A DNA stretch of 49,504 bases from Acidobacteriota bacterium (GCA_022340665.1 JAJDNM010000147.1:1-49504), one strand, 5' to 3'. Shown: positions 8,161-16,663, numbered from the stretch's first letter. Notes: generated by a model from the sequence alone, not told the origin. A program made the numbers and translations.

Positions 8161-9156
8161 TTAGACGCGATTCCTCAGCATCAGCTCGCGTGGGTGCGGT
8201 TCGAGGTAGAGCTGGCCCTGCATGTACACGATACCGTGTTTGGTGATGTGGTGGCGTAGCAGTGTGATCGGCACGATCAGCGGCACGAGCTCGTTGCGAT
8301 AGTCCTCGATCAGCGCCACCGCCTCCTGCTTTTCGAAGGGGTCGAGGACCTTTTTCAGATAACCCAGCACGTGGTAGAGCACGTTGGTGTGGCGCTTCCG
8401 TGTCGCCCGATTCTTGAGCACCGTGTGGAATTCATCCTCGTAGGCCTGAAAAAGCTCGGCATCCGGAATGGTGCCGGCGGAAGCGACGATCTTCCCCAGC
8501 CGACGATAGCCGGCCTCGTTGTGCGCCCGGAGCAGCAGCTTGTGCGCGGTGTGAAACTCGATCAGGCTGCGACGGCTCAGCCCGCGCCTGACCAGCATTC
8601 GCCAGCGGTGACGGCAGAAGACGTGTTCGATAAATCTCACCCGCAGCATCGCGTCGTTGAGGCGTCCCTCCTCCTCGACCGGCAGGTGGGGCCATTTCTC
8701 CATCAAGATGCGGGCGAAGACCCCGGCACCAGTCTTCAGCGGCATGCCGGCCTCGGTGTAGACCTTGACCCGCTCCATGCCACAGCTCGGGGAGGCGCGC
8801 TTGAGGATGTAGCCGTCGAGGTCCTTGGCCATCAACTCGTCGACCTTTTGATACGAGTAGGTCTCCATCCTTTCGGTCAGGTCTTCACCCGATTTCGGTT
8901 CCACGAGACGTGGGTTGTCGCCCCCCTCGACCAAACGGATGGTTGGCCGCGGCACGCCGAGGCCTATATCGAGCTCGGGACACACCGCCACCCACTGAAA
9001 CCACTCGCCGAGAACGTCGGTGAGGTAGCGATCGCGTTTATGACCGCCATCGAAGCGGACCTTGGCACCGAGGAGGCAAGACGAAATGCCGAGCCGGATC
9101 GGCTCGTCGTCGTGCCAGGGGCGCCACGAGGGTTCGGGTAAGTTGGCTTCATGCAT
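8161..9156 (-). CDS. DUF523-DUF1722 protein, probable tRNA 4-thiouridine desulfidase (RudS/YbgA type)
   Basis: A 331-residue fusion. Residues about 20-165 are a DUF523 domain with LGISSCLLG, CPELDIGLGVPR and ASPSCG, giving three conserved Cys (C27, C59, C125) that in the thiouracil desulfidase TudS hold a 4Fe-4S cluster. Residues about 190-325 are DUF1722 (YbgA-like; HTNVLYHVLGYLKK). From memory, such fusions (RudS) remove sulfur from 4-thiouridine in tRNA, the base that acts as a near-UV sensor; ybgA also neighbours the photolyase gene in E. coli. The position near the photolyase agrees with a UV role. No strong ribosome site is seen at the chosen ATG. Confidence 0.85.
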   Translation of the reverse strand: MHEANLPEPSWRPWHDDEPIRLGISSCLLGAKVRFDGGHKRDRYLTDVLGEWFQWVAVCPELDIGLGVPRPTIRLVEGGDNPRLVEPKSGEDLTERMETYSYQKVDELMAKDLDGYILKRASPSCGMERVKVYTEAGMPLKTGAGVFARILMEKWPHLPVEEEGRLNDAMLRVRFIEHVFCRHRWRMLVRRGLSRRSLIEFHTAHKLLLRAHNEAGYRRLGKIVASAGTIPDAELFQAYEDEFHTVLKNRATRKRHTNVLYHVLGYLKKVLDPFEKQEAVALIEDYRNELVPLIVPITLLRHHITKHGIVYMQGQLYLEPHPRELMLRNRV

Positions 9157-9224
9157 GACGCCATCATCGCATGGTCAGTTCAACAGCGAACGCTCGGGTA
9201 GCATGTGGCACGAGGAGGCACGCC

Positions 9225-10499
9225 ATGGGTGGACAGACGCGCAGGAGCTTTGCGACACGTGCGGCCGCAACCCTCAGCGGTGCTGCATTGCTGACAGCGG
9301 CTGGTCTCGAAACGACTTTGGCCGAGACGAAAGACCTGTTGACCTCGTCTTCAGCGGGGGATATCGGTACCGATTATTGGCGTCTGGTGCGACGTCAGTT
9401 CCGGCTTGATCCGGGGCTCGTCTATCTCAACAACGCCTCCCTTGGGCCGTCGCCGGCGTTGGTCGCGGACGCGACAGAGACCTTTCGTCGTACGCTCGAC
9501 GGTTTTCCGTCACGGTATATGTGGGGAGGCTGGTCAGACGAAAAAGAGACGGTCCGAGAGAAGGCGGCTGGGTTGCTTGGCGCCTCACCCGAGGAGATCG
9601 CCCTCATCCACAACACCACCGAGGGCATGAACCTCGTAGCCTCGAGCCTCGACCTCGAACCCGGAGACGAAATCATTCTCGCCGATCACGAGCACCCTTC
9701 CGGCACCATTCCATGGCAGTACTGGCAGGAACCGCAGGGCGTCAAGCTGGTGCGGCCAACGTTGCCAATTCTCCCCGATGATCCGGAAGAGATCGTTGAG
9801 GTATACCGCCGTTCGATCACGCCGCGCACCCGTGTGATTTCGATGTGCCACGTGGTCAACACCAACGGCATGATCCTACCGGTCAAAAGGGTGTCGGCGA
9901 TGGCGCGGAGGCATGGCATCCTGGTCGCCGTGGACGGAGCCCAGGCACCGGGTATGATTAACGTTGACCTCCACGACCTCGGCTGTGACTTCTATGCCGC
10001 TTCGGCCCACAAGTGGCTCTTTTCGCCGAAGGGGGTTGGTGTGTTCTTCGCGCGTAAGGCGAAGCAGCAGCTGCTCAAGCCGTTGATCGTCGCTCGTGGC
10101 TGGGAGGATGAATCGATCCGCCGCCTCGAGAACTACAACACCCGCAACCTGCCCGAGGTGCTCGGCCTCGGGGTCGCATTCGATTTCCAAAATCTCGTCG
10201 GGCCTGACCGGAGCCAAGCACAGATCCTCGCGCTCAAGAAGTTCTTCCGAAGGGCAATCAGGGATGATCCTGCTTTCAATATCAAGACGCCGTCGCTAGA
10301 CGAGCTCTCGGCCGGTATCACCACCGTCGAGGTCGTCAACCGTGAAGTTGTCGAGGTCGCGAAGCTGCTTGCCGAACGCCACCGCATCGACTGCCGGCCG
10401 ATGATGAGCCATGGACTCAATGGCCTTCGCATTTCTCTGTCGATCTTCAACAGTGAAGACGAGATCGATTTTCTGGTGAAAGCGCTACGCAGGATTTGA
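9225..10499 (+). CDS. Tat-exported class V aminotransferase-like PLP enzyme
   Basis: A 424-residue fold-type I PLP enzyme of the class V (cysteine desulfurase/isopenicillin-N epimerase-like) family. The signal carries twin Arg (TRRSF, R6-R7) and a moderate hydrophobic stretch, so Tat export of the folded holoenzyme is expected. YLNNASLGPSP (67-77) marks the domain start, D237 lies in VAVDGAQ, and the PLP lysine is K263 in SAHKW. The ATG at 9225 follows GAGGAGG by six bases; an earlier in-frame start would place a poor sequence before the Tat motif. The substrate is unknown; isopenicillin-N epimerase-like is a fold-level comparison only. Confidence 0.88.
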   Translation: MGGQTRRSFATRAAATLSGAALLTAAGLETTLAETKDLLTSSSAGDIGTDYWRLVRRQFRLDPGLVYLNNASLGPSPALVADATETFRRTLDGFPSRYMWGGWSDEKETVREKAAGLLGASPEEIALIHNTTEGMNLVASSLDLEPGDEIILADHEHPSGTIPWQYWQEPQGVKLVRPTLPILPDDPEEIVEVYRRSITPRTRVISMCHVVNTNGMILPVKRVSAMARRHGILVAVDGAQAPGMINVDLHDLGCDFYAASAHKWLFSPKGVGVFFARKAKQQLLKPLIVARGWEDESIRRLENYNTRNLPEVLGLGVAFDFQNLVGPDRSQAQILALKKFFRRAIRDDPAFNIKTPSLDELSAGITTVEVVNREVVEVAKLLAERHRIDCRPMMSHGLNGLRISLSIFNSEDEIDFLVKALRRI

Positions 10500-10673
10500 T
10501 TGACGACCTGGCCGGTGTTCGCGAGGGCCACAGCCGATCGATCCGCGGTCTCCTCGGAGTAGTCGATGGCCTCTTGGCAGGCTTCAGAATTTCACGAAGA
10601 TCACATGCTCTGCCTCGGTCCGTGTGTTTCCCGAGCTTCTGACACCTGGCGCGACCGGATGGGATCGAAACGA

Positions 10674-10731
10674 TGAGACGGAACACCCGAGCCACTGTGA
10701 CCGGTCGCGCGACGCGCAGAATTCCGTCTCA
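10674..10731. repeat. 10-bp perfect inverted repeat at the 3' end of the flavoprotein gene
   Basis: TGAGACGGAA (10674-10683) and TTCCGTCTCA (10722-10731) are exact reverse complements separated by 38 bases that are themselves GC-rich. The second arm covers the stop codon of the minus-strand flavoprotein gene. It may fold in the 3' end of that mRNA and act as a terminator or stabiliser; only a weak T run follows. Confidence 0.4.
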
Positions 10732-11784
10732 GTCCGCGCCTTTAAGTTTTCCGCTGAGGCGCTGTCGAGGGCGCAAACCGAACTTTGCGACCAGGCGTGC
10801 CGCCGCGTGCCCGGAAAGAAAAGCCCCTTCGACCCGCGGGCCACCGCACCAATCTCCGCACGCGACGACCCGGAGCTCGGGGTGTGCAAGGCACGCGTGC
10901 GCGAGCGGCTCGGTTGGCAGAGCGAATCTCCAGCGATGAGCAGCCAGATGGACGGGCAAGTCGACCGGCTGTTTGAGAGCGCGGTTGAATGACTCGAGGA
11001 GCAGATCAGCGGCATGTTTTCGCTCAATCTCGAGGTGGCGCTGCGACCACTCCGGTGAGGCGTGCAGGATCCAGCTTTCACCACTGGGCCGGCCCGGCTT
11101 GGATGCGTTGCGGGCGACCCAGCTGAGGGGAGAACCGACGACAAACGCGCCGTCAAATGCGACCTTGAGTGGTCGAGCGAATCCGACCATGGCCGCCCAG
11201 CACGGTGCCATTTCCGCTGCGTTGGCCTGGGTCGCGATCTCGGGAGCACCGTGCTCGAGCAGGCGAGCCGACTGTGGTGCTGGCGCTGAAACCACGACCG
11301 TGTCGAAGAGGCCGATGTCCGCTCCACTGCGGTCAGTAAGACACCAGCCAGCTGCACTCTTTTCGAGGCCTGCGACCTCGGTCCCGTAGGTGATGTCGAG
11401 TCCAGCCGCCAGGTGACGGCAGACCGCATTCATCCCGGGCACGCCGACGTATCTCTCGGTACTGTCGCCTTTGACTTCGATCGAACCGTGGTCGAGCACG
11501 GCGATCCTCGCGGCCCACCTTTCAACCAGACCGAGGTGCCGCCACGAGTCGACCCGCTGTGAAAATTGCGGGTCTCGAGCCGTGAAGTACTGGGCGCCGT
11601 GGTCGAACCGCCACTCGTCAGCGCGACGGGTGGACATGCGGCCTCCAGGTCCGCGGGCCTTCTCGATGACCTGCACATTGATGCCGGCCTCGGCGAGGCG
11701 TCGGGCACAGACGAGCCCCGAGAGACCTGCGCCAATGATCGCGACCCGGTCGGCGGCACTTCGGATATCAGAACCTCCTGGCAT
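10729..11784 (-). CDS. NAD(P)/FAD-dependent oxidoreductase, renalase-like
   Basis: A 351-residue flavoprotein. The FAD Rossmann motif GAGLSG is at 18-23, E41 lies at the end of beta-2, then GPGGRMSTRR (45-54) and FDHGAQYFTARDPQF. This last motif is typical of the bacterial renalase-like amine oxidase family (COG3380 style). A C-terminal ACGDWCGGPRVEGAFLSGHAAA segment closes the FAD site. The ATG at 11784 has GGAG five bases upstream and is preferred to the longer frame reaching 11832. Homologues commonly occur beside photolyase and SDR genes in light-regulated clusters, so it may belong with the upstream photolyase group. The substrate is unknown. Confidence 0.88.
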   Translation of the reverse strand: MPGGSDIRSAADRVAIIGAGLSGLVCARRLAEAGINVQVIEKARGPGGRMSTRRADEWRFDHGAQYFTARDPQFSQRVDSWRHLGLVERWAARIAVLDHGSIEVKGDSTERYVGVPGMNAVCRHLAAGLDITYGTEVAGLEKSAAGWCLTDRSGADIGLFDTVVVSAPAPQSARLLEHGAPEIATQANAAEMAPCWAAMVGFARPLKVAFDGAFVVGSPLSWVARNASKPGRPSGESWILHASPEWSQRHLEIERKHAADLLLESFNRALKQPVDLPVHLAAHRWRFALPTEPLAHACLAHPELRVVACGDWCGGPRVEGAFLSGHAAARLVAKFGLRPRQRLSGKLKGAD

Positions 11785-11861
11785 TCGATCTCCGCCTCGC
11801 GCGATGGTAAATAAAGCTGTGCGTGATGTCACTCACGGACAGCTTTCATATTGGAAAACAA

Positions 11862-11882
11862 AGGCCCGCACGAGGCGGGCCT
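11862..11882 (-). terminator. Rho-independent terminator of the fasciclin gene
   Basis: An 8-bp stem (AGGCCCGC with GCGGGCCT) and a 5-base loop, followed on the minus strand by TTGTTTTCC. It lies 26 bases past the stop of the fasciclin gene and separates it from the flavoprotein gene. Confidence 0.75.
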
Positions 11883-11907
11883 GGGTTCCGAAATTCACTC
11901 TGCGTGG

Positions 11908-12435
11908 TTAGCTGGATGGGATGATTACGGTGTCGATGACGTGGATGACGCCGTTCGAAGCCATGACGTCGGTCTTGATCACGTTCGCATTGTCGACCAT
12001 CACCGAACCGTTGTTCACCGTGATCTCGATATCGGATCCCTGCGCGGAGGTTGCATTGGAAAGCTCGATCACCTCAGAGGCGGTGACCTTGCCTGGGACA
12101 ACGTGGTATAGCAGGATTTCCCTCAGCTTGTTGGGATTGGCGAGGAGATTCTCGATCGTTCCTTCCGGGAGCTTCGCGAAGGCATCATCGGTTGGTGCGA
12201 AGACGGTGAACGGTCCGTCGGATTGCAGCGTGTCGACCAGGCTCGCGGCCTGTACCGCGGCCACCAACGTGCTGAAACTGCCGGCTGAAGAGGCCACCGC
12301 CACGATGTCGGACGATGCCACCTTCGCCGCGTGGCTATGGTCCTCGCCGACCCCGCACGATCCGCAGTGAGCGGCAGCGGGAAGTGCCATCAATGAAACG
12401 GCTACACAGCCGAGAAGAGTTTTTTTGATCATCAT
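11908..12435 (-). CDS. Secreted fasciclin (FAS1) domain protein
   Basis: A 175-residue protein with a signal peptide (1-22, ending PAAA) and a single FAS1 domain (about 42-174). [18 protein letters not shown] is the classical H1 motif, [10 protein letters not shown] follows it, and [13 protein letters not shown] is the H2 end. FAS1 domains mediate adhesion or bind small ligands at the cell surface. The mature N-terminus is unusual: [13 protein letters not shown], with two Cys and three His in 13 residues, a possible metal-binding tail. AAAGGAG lies just upstream of the ATG. The gene diverges from the glutathione peroxidase gene and has its own terminator. Confidence 0.93.
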   Translation of the reverse strand: MMIKKTLLGCVAVSLMALPAAAHCGSCGVGEDHSHAAKVASSDIVAVASSAGSFSTLVAAVQAASLVDTLQSDGPFTVFAPTDDAFAKLPEGTIENLLANPNKLREILLYHVVPGKVTASEVIELSNATSAQGSDIEITVNNGSVMVDNANVIKTDVMASNGVIHVIDTVIIPSS

Positions 12436-12639
12436 GAACTCCTTTCAGTCGATCAGTTGGTCGGAGAACCTGACGCCAGGGCATGGGTATTCCAATCGCG
12501 CCGTGAAGAGATCGCCTTGCCAGCAGAGGCGAATCCCGAGAATGAGCAACCTCGCGATCTTCATCATAGAGCTTCTGCCAGCGACCTGGAATGAGCGCCC
12601 TGGGTTCCTCGTTGACACGGACGGTGACGGGGAGGAAGA

Positions 12640-13275
12640 ATGAAAAAACAGATTGCGGCATGTTTCATGGCCGGCTGCGTTTTGCTCGCATCGATTGGTT
12701 GTGGCGAGGGGCAGGACCAGCCAAGCGCCGGCCCTGAACCGCGGCAACCCCTGACCCGATCGACCGGGTCCTCGGGTGGGATCATCGATCACACCGTCGA
12801 GTCGTTGACGGGTGAAACGGTCGATCTCGGGTCCTTCCGCGGCCGCCCGATGCTGATCGTCAACACCGCCTCGAAGTGCGGCTACACGCCCCAGTATGCG
12901 GGCCTACAGGAGCTTTGGGAGCGCTACGATGAGGGCAATCTGGTCGTAATTGGATTCCCAAGCAACGATTTTGCCAATCAGGAACCTGGCACGGCTGAGG
13001 AAATCGGCAACTTCTGCCGCCTCAACTACGGCGTGACCTTTCTCATGATGGCAAAGGTGCACACCAAGGGCCCGAACCAGGCGTTGGTGTATAAAACGCT
13101 GACGACCGAAAGTGGAGATGAATTCCAAGGAGAGATTCGCTGGAACTTCACCAAGTTCTTGATCGACCAGGACGGTCGTGTCGTGGCGCGATTCGAGCCC
13201 GATGCGGATCCGCTCGATGAACGGGTGATTTCGGCGATCGATTCATTGTTGGGCGATCGGAACCAGCAGGGCTGA
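12640..13275 (+). CDS. Glutathione peroxidase family protein, probably envelope-anchored
   Basis: A 211-residue thiol peroxidase. The N-terminus is a signal sequence that may be lipidated at C21 (LLASIGC, an imperfect lipobox), followed by a flexible Pro/Ser-rich linker to about residue 46. The Gpx domain has Cys80 in NTASKCGYTPQY as peroxidatic residue and Gln114, Trp168 and Asn169 completing the tetrad; C126 could be the resolving Cys. It reduces hydroperoxides, most likely with thioredoxin as donor, as for Cys-type bacterial enzymes. GGGGAGGAAG precedes the ATG. Export would place it at the envelope for lipid peroxide defence. Confidence 0.93.
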   Translation: MKKQIAACFMAGCVLLASIGCGEGQDQPSAGPEPRQPLTRSTGSSGGIIDHTVESLTGETVDLGSFRGRPMLIVNTASKCGYTPQYAGLQELWERYDEGNLVVIGFPSNDFANQEPGTAEEIGNFCRLNYGVTFLMMAKVHTKGPNQALVYKTLTTESGDEFQGEIRWNFTKFLIDQDGRVVARFEPDADPLDERVISAIDSLLGDRNQQG

Positions 13276-13319
13276 GTCGGAACTCACTCGATTCGCACAA
13301 TTCATGCCTATTTCGTCCC

Positions 13320-13325
13320 TATAAT
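13320..13325 (+). promoter_or_regulatory. -10 element TATAAT of the PNPOx-like gene
   Basis: A perfect TATAAT stands out in GC-rich DNA 25-30 bases before the gene's likely start codons. No good -35 element is present at 17 bases. Transcription from here would begin near 13332, too close to the GTG at 13338 for a ribosome site, and so favours the ATG at 13350 or 13371 as start. Confidence 0.45.
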
Positions 13326-13349
13326 GCTGGGCGAAGGGTGACCAGGAGC

Positions 13350-13799
13350 ATGAGCGAAGATCGGAGTCACATGGAGATCCTGCGCGAGATGCTGGAGAAC
13401 CAGCTGCTCGGGGTCCTCGGCACGCATCATGACGGAGAGCCCTACACCAGCCTGGTCGGATTCGCGGCCACCGGCGACCTCAAACATCTGCTGTTCGCGA
13501 CCGGTCGCGCAACCCGCAAGCACGCGAATCTCGCTGCCGATTCGCGAGCGTCGATATTGATCGACACCCGCACCAACCAACCGGCCGATTTCACCGAGGC
13601 TGCAGCCGCGACCGCAGTCGGCGTTGTCGAAGAGGTCACGGAATCCGAGCTGGTCGAGTTCGATCGCGTATTCCTGGCCAAGCTGCCCCACCTCGAGGGT
13701 TTCGTCGCCTCACCGAGCTGCGTGCGGCTGCGCCTCCGCGTGACAACCTACATGGTGGTGACGCATTTTCAGCACGTGATCGAGCTTCACATCGACTGA
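13350..13799 (+). CDS. Pyridoxamine 5'-phosphate oxidase-like (FMN-binding split barrel) protein
   Basis: About 149 residues with a split-barrel pattern: LLGVLGTHHDGEPYTSLVGFA, then HLLFATGRATRKHANLAADSRASILI, as in PNPOx-like flavin- or F420-binding proteins. The start is uncertain: GTG 13338, ATG 13350 and ATG 13371 (GGAG four bases upstream) are all in frame. The last codon overlaps the ATG of the following phosphotransferase (TGATG), so the two are probably translated together. The role is unknown; it may be a small flavin reductase or a heme- or flavin-binding protein. Confidence 0.8.
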   Translation: MSEDRSHMEILREMLENQLLGVLGTHHDGEPYTSLVGFAATGDLKHLLFATGRATRKHANLAADSRASILIDTRTNQPADFTEAAAATAVGVVEEVTESELVEFDRVFLAKLPHLEGFVASPSCVRLRLRVTTYMVVTHFQHVIELHID

Positions 13800-16012
13800 T
13801 GGATCTGATCGTAGGCCTCGAGAAAATCAACGCCTCTGATGGTGAGCGGGTTGGTGGCAAAGCGGTCGTGCTTGCCGCCCTGCAACGAAGTGGTCATCCG
13901 ATCCCGATAACGTGGTGCCTGACAACCGAAGCGTACGATCTGTTCGTCGAACGGGCGTCTCTGCGGGCGGTCGTCCACCAGGAGCTCGGACGCAAGAGCT
14001 TTTCCGACATGCGATGGGAAGAGATCTGGGACGTCGCGCTGCGCATCCGCAATCGTTTCTCGAGAGCGTCGGTGCCGGACGAAATTCTTGCGGCGGTCAA
14101 CACACGCCTGACCGACAAGCTCCGGGATACCGCCCTCGCAGTGCGATCGTCGGCGCCCGGCGAGGATTCCGCGAACGCTTCGTTTGCCGGTTTGCACGAA
14201 AGCTTTGTCGGGATACGTGGCGTCGACGCGACGGTCGAGGCGATACGAGGAGTGTGGGCTTCCCTGTGGAGCGATCGAGCTCTGCTCTATCGCCGCGAGC
14301 TCGGGATGGATGTCGACACGAGTTCGATGGCGGTGGTCATCCAGGAGCTCGTCGAGGGAACCGTCTCCGGGATTGCGTTCGGCATCCACCCCACTGAACC
14401 GGAGCTGGCGGTGGTGGAATCGGTTTACGGCCTCAACCAGGGCCTGGTGGATGGCTCGATCGAACCGGATCGATGGATCCTCGACCGGGCGTCGGGCAAA
14501 GCGACCTCGCACACAGCGCCGGAATCGCGGCGACGCCTTGTGGCCCGCGGTGCGCAAACCGAGATCGAGCAGGTACCGCCGGAGCTGGCTGCCTCGCCTC
14601 CGCTCGACCCAAAGAACCTGTCGCAGGTGTTCGACGCGACCCTCACCCTGGAATCGCTTTTCGGTGCACCACAGGACGTCGAGTGGACCATAGCTAACGG
14701 GCGGCTGGTCCTGCTGCAATCTCGGCCAGTGACGACGTCGCAAGCCGCTGAGGGGGACAATCGTGCCTGGTACCTCAGCCTGACCCGGAGCCTCGAGAAC
14801 CTCCGCGGGCTCCGCCATCGCGTCGAGTACGAGCTTTTGCCGGCAATGGATAAGGAGGCGGAAGAGCTCGCAATGGGCGATCTCGGCCAGCTCGATGCCG
14901 GCAAACTGGCCGATGAGATCGAAAACCGGAAGGTGATCCACGACCGGTGGGTCGATGTCTACTGGCGGGAGTTCATTCCGCTCGCACACGGTATACGAAT
15001 GTTTGGGCAGTTCTACAACGATGTTGTGCGGCCGAGTGATCCCTACGAGTTCATGGAGCTGCTTGCCGCAACACCGATGCTCAGCATTCGGCGAAACGCC
15101 GAGCTCGCCCGGCTGGCTTCGGCAGTGCGTGACGATGCGCAGATGCGCTCACGGCTCGAACGCGGCGAGCCGGTCAGTGAAGAATTCGAGCGCGATCTCG
15201 AGGAGTTTCAGCGCGAGTACGGTGGCACGGTCTTCGCTGACCGGCCGTGCTTCGGGGATCGCGCGCGTGTTGCGCATCTCATTCTGGCGATGGCGAACAC
15301 TACAGCAGCGGAACCGGCTTCTGTTGTCGATATCGAACACCGTACCGAGGCATTCATCAACCGTGTTAAAGGCGATCAAAAGGAGCTGGCACGCGAGCTG
15401 CTGGATATCGCCCGGGTCAGCTATCAGCTTCGCGATGACGACAACATTCATCTTGCCCGACTTGAAGGCCTGCTTCTGGCTGCGGTCGAAGAAGGCCGCC
15501 GCCGGGTTGGCGACCGACAGGACAAGGTTGCCGAGGCGATTGACGTGGAGGGTGTGGTGCGTGCGCTTCGCCATCCCAATCGTGTCGTCGAGCCGGTATC
15601 TGCGTACAAGGCGCAGACTGTGGAGCCGGGTTTTCGCGCTCGACCCCGCCAATTGGTCGGCCAGCCGGCGGGTCCCGGTGTGGCAACCGCTACCGCACGG
15701 GTCATCGACGATGTCGACGATCTCTTCGAGTTTCAGGCTGGAGAGGTGTTGGTGTGTGATGCGGTCGATCCAAACATGACCTTTGTCGTACCGATGGCAA
15801 GCGCAGTCGTCGAGCGCCGGGGCGGCATGTTGATCCACGGCGCGATCATCGCCCGCGAGTACGGTCTGCCGTGCGTTACCGGAGTCCCCGACATCACCGT
15901 AATGGTCGCCACCGGTGACCGATTGACGGTCGACGGTTACCTGGGCATCGTCACGGTCGCTGCGCCGAATGAGCCGTACCCTACGATTGGATCTTCTCGG
16001 AATAACTCGTGA
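13799..16012 (+). CDS. PEP synthase-like dikinase with rifampin phosphotransferase-type architecture
   Basis: A 737-residue protein. Residues 1 to about 310 are a PPDK_N/PEP synthase ATP-grasp domain (GGKAVVLAAL, LAVRSSAPGEDSANASFAG, then MAVVIQELVEGTVSGIAFG). A central helical region (about 320-610) matches no motif I know. The C-terminus is the swivelling phosphohistidine domain with GGMLIHGAIIARE, catalytic His680. The PEP-binding barrel of true PEP synthase is absent, and the His domain is the last domain. This is the order of rifampin phosphotransferase, in which the middle domain binds the acceptor. The reaction is likely ATP-dependent dikinase transfer to an unknown small molecule. It is coupled to the PNPOx-like gene. 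Confidence 0.85.
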   Translation: MDLIVGLEKINASDGERVGGKAVVLAALQRSGHPIPITWCLTTEAYDLFVERASLRAVVHQELGRKSFSDMRWEEIWDVALRIRNRFSRASVPDEILAAVNTRLTDKLRDTALAVRSSAPGEDSANASFAGLHESFVGIRGVDATVEAIRGVWASLWSDRALLYRRELGMDVDTSSMAVVIQELVEGTVSGIAFGIHPTEPELAVVESVYGLNQGLVDGSIEPDRWILDRASGKATSHTAPESRRRLVARGAQTEIEQVPPELAASPPLDPKNLSQVFDATLTLESLFGAPQDVEWTIANGRLVLLQSRPVTTSQAAEGDNRAWYLSLTRSLENLRGLRHRVEYELLPAMDKEAEELAMGDLGQLDAGKLADEIENRKVIHDRWVDVYWREFIPLAHGIRMFGQFYNDVVRPSDPYEFMELLAATPMLSIRRNAELARLASAVRDDAQMRSRLERGEPVSEEFERDLEEFQREYGGTVFADRPCFGDRARVAHLILAMANTTAAEPASVVDIEHRTEAFINRVKGDQKELARELLDIARVSYQLRDDDNIHLARLEGLLLAAVEEGRRRVGDRQDKVAEAIDVEGVVRALRHPNRVVEPVSAYKAQTVEPGFRARPRQLVGQPAGPGVATATARVIDDVDDLFEFQAGEVLVCDAVDPNMTFVVPMASAVVERRGGMLIHGAIIAREYGLPCVTGVPDITVMVATGDRLTVDGYLGIVTVAAPNEPYPTIGSSRNNS

Positions 16013-16052
16013 TTTCGATCAGTTGTCCGGTCGATCTTCGCAGGGAGGTTGA

Positions 16053-16424
16053 ATGCTGGTTGAGCTCGTCGAGTCGAATTTTGATGCTTGCGTGATGTCC
16101 GAGGGCATCGCGCTCATCGATTGCTGGGCGCCTTGGTGCGCGGCGTGCAAGGATTACGCTCCGACCTTCGAGGCTGCGTCCGAGCGGCACGCATCGCACA
16201 CGTTTGCGAAGTTGAACACGCACGACCAGAGTGATCTCGCGAAGAAATTGAAGGTGAGCCATATACCGACGACAGTTCTTTTTCGAGATGGTTTGCTGCT
16301 GCTGCGGCAGCCGGGCTACTTGAACGCAGACGAGATCGATCAGGCCATCTCGACAGCGGAAGGTCTCGACATGGCGCAAGTCAGGGCCGACATGGAGAAG
16401 CGAACAAAGGGTGAGTCAACCTGA
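16053..16424 (+). CDS. Thioredoxin-family protein with CAAC active site
   Basis: A 123-residue cytoplasmic thioredoxin fold with no signal peptide. The active site is WCAACK (C29, C32) instead of WCGPC, and the cis-Pro loop is SHIPTTVLF. The CxxC with two Ala may alter the redox potential. GGGAGG precedes the ATG. It is followed by a 60-residue gene and a 2-Cys peroxiredoxin, so it may serve as the reductant of that peroxiredoxin. Confidence 0.9.
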   Translation: MLVELVESNFDACVMSEGIALIDCWAPWCAACKDYAPTFEAASERHASHTFAKLNTHDQSDLAKKLKVSHIPTTVLFRDGLLLLRQPGYLNADEIDQAISTAEGLDMAQVRADMEKRTKGEST

Positions 16425-16435
16425 GATGGTTTAGA

Positions 16436-16451
16436 ATATTCGAGGGAATAT
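16436..16451. promoter_or_regulatory. Small AT-rich hairpin/palindrome before the 60-residue gene
   Basis: ATATTC and GAATAT form a 6-bp inverted repeat around GAGG. It lies in the 56-base gap after the thioredoxin gene. It could be an operator or an mRNA hairpin; there is no T run to make it a terminator. Confidence 0.3.
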
Positions 16452-16480
16452 CAACCCAACAAAACAAAGAGGAGGACACC

Positions 16481-16663
16481 ATGACCGAAATCCACGAAGC
16501 AGACGTCGAGTTCAAGAAGAGCCTGGGTGTGAAGTGGGTGCGAGGCGCTTCGGGGCGCACCTATCTGTGCCCCGTGGATGCGTACAACCGGCTCGACAAT
16601 CCGACCGAAGACCAACTCAAGATGATTTGCGTCGACGAGTCGGACAATCCGCAGAATGACTGA
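16481..16663 (+). CDS. 60-residue protein of unknown function
   Basis: A small acidic protein with a strong GAGGAGG ribosome site seven bases before the ATG, which supports it being real. It contains KWVRGASGRTYLCPVDAY and a second Cys near the end (MICVDESDNP). There are no membrane segments and no signal. It lies between the CAAC thioredoxin and the peroxiredoxin, so a redox-related accessory role is possible. I do not recognise the family. Confidence 0.7.
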   Translation: MTEIHEADVEFKKSLGVKWVRGASGRTYLCPVDAYNRLDNPTEDQLKMICVDESDNPQND

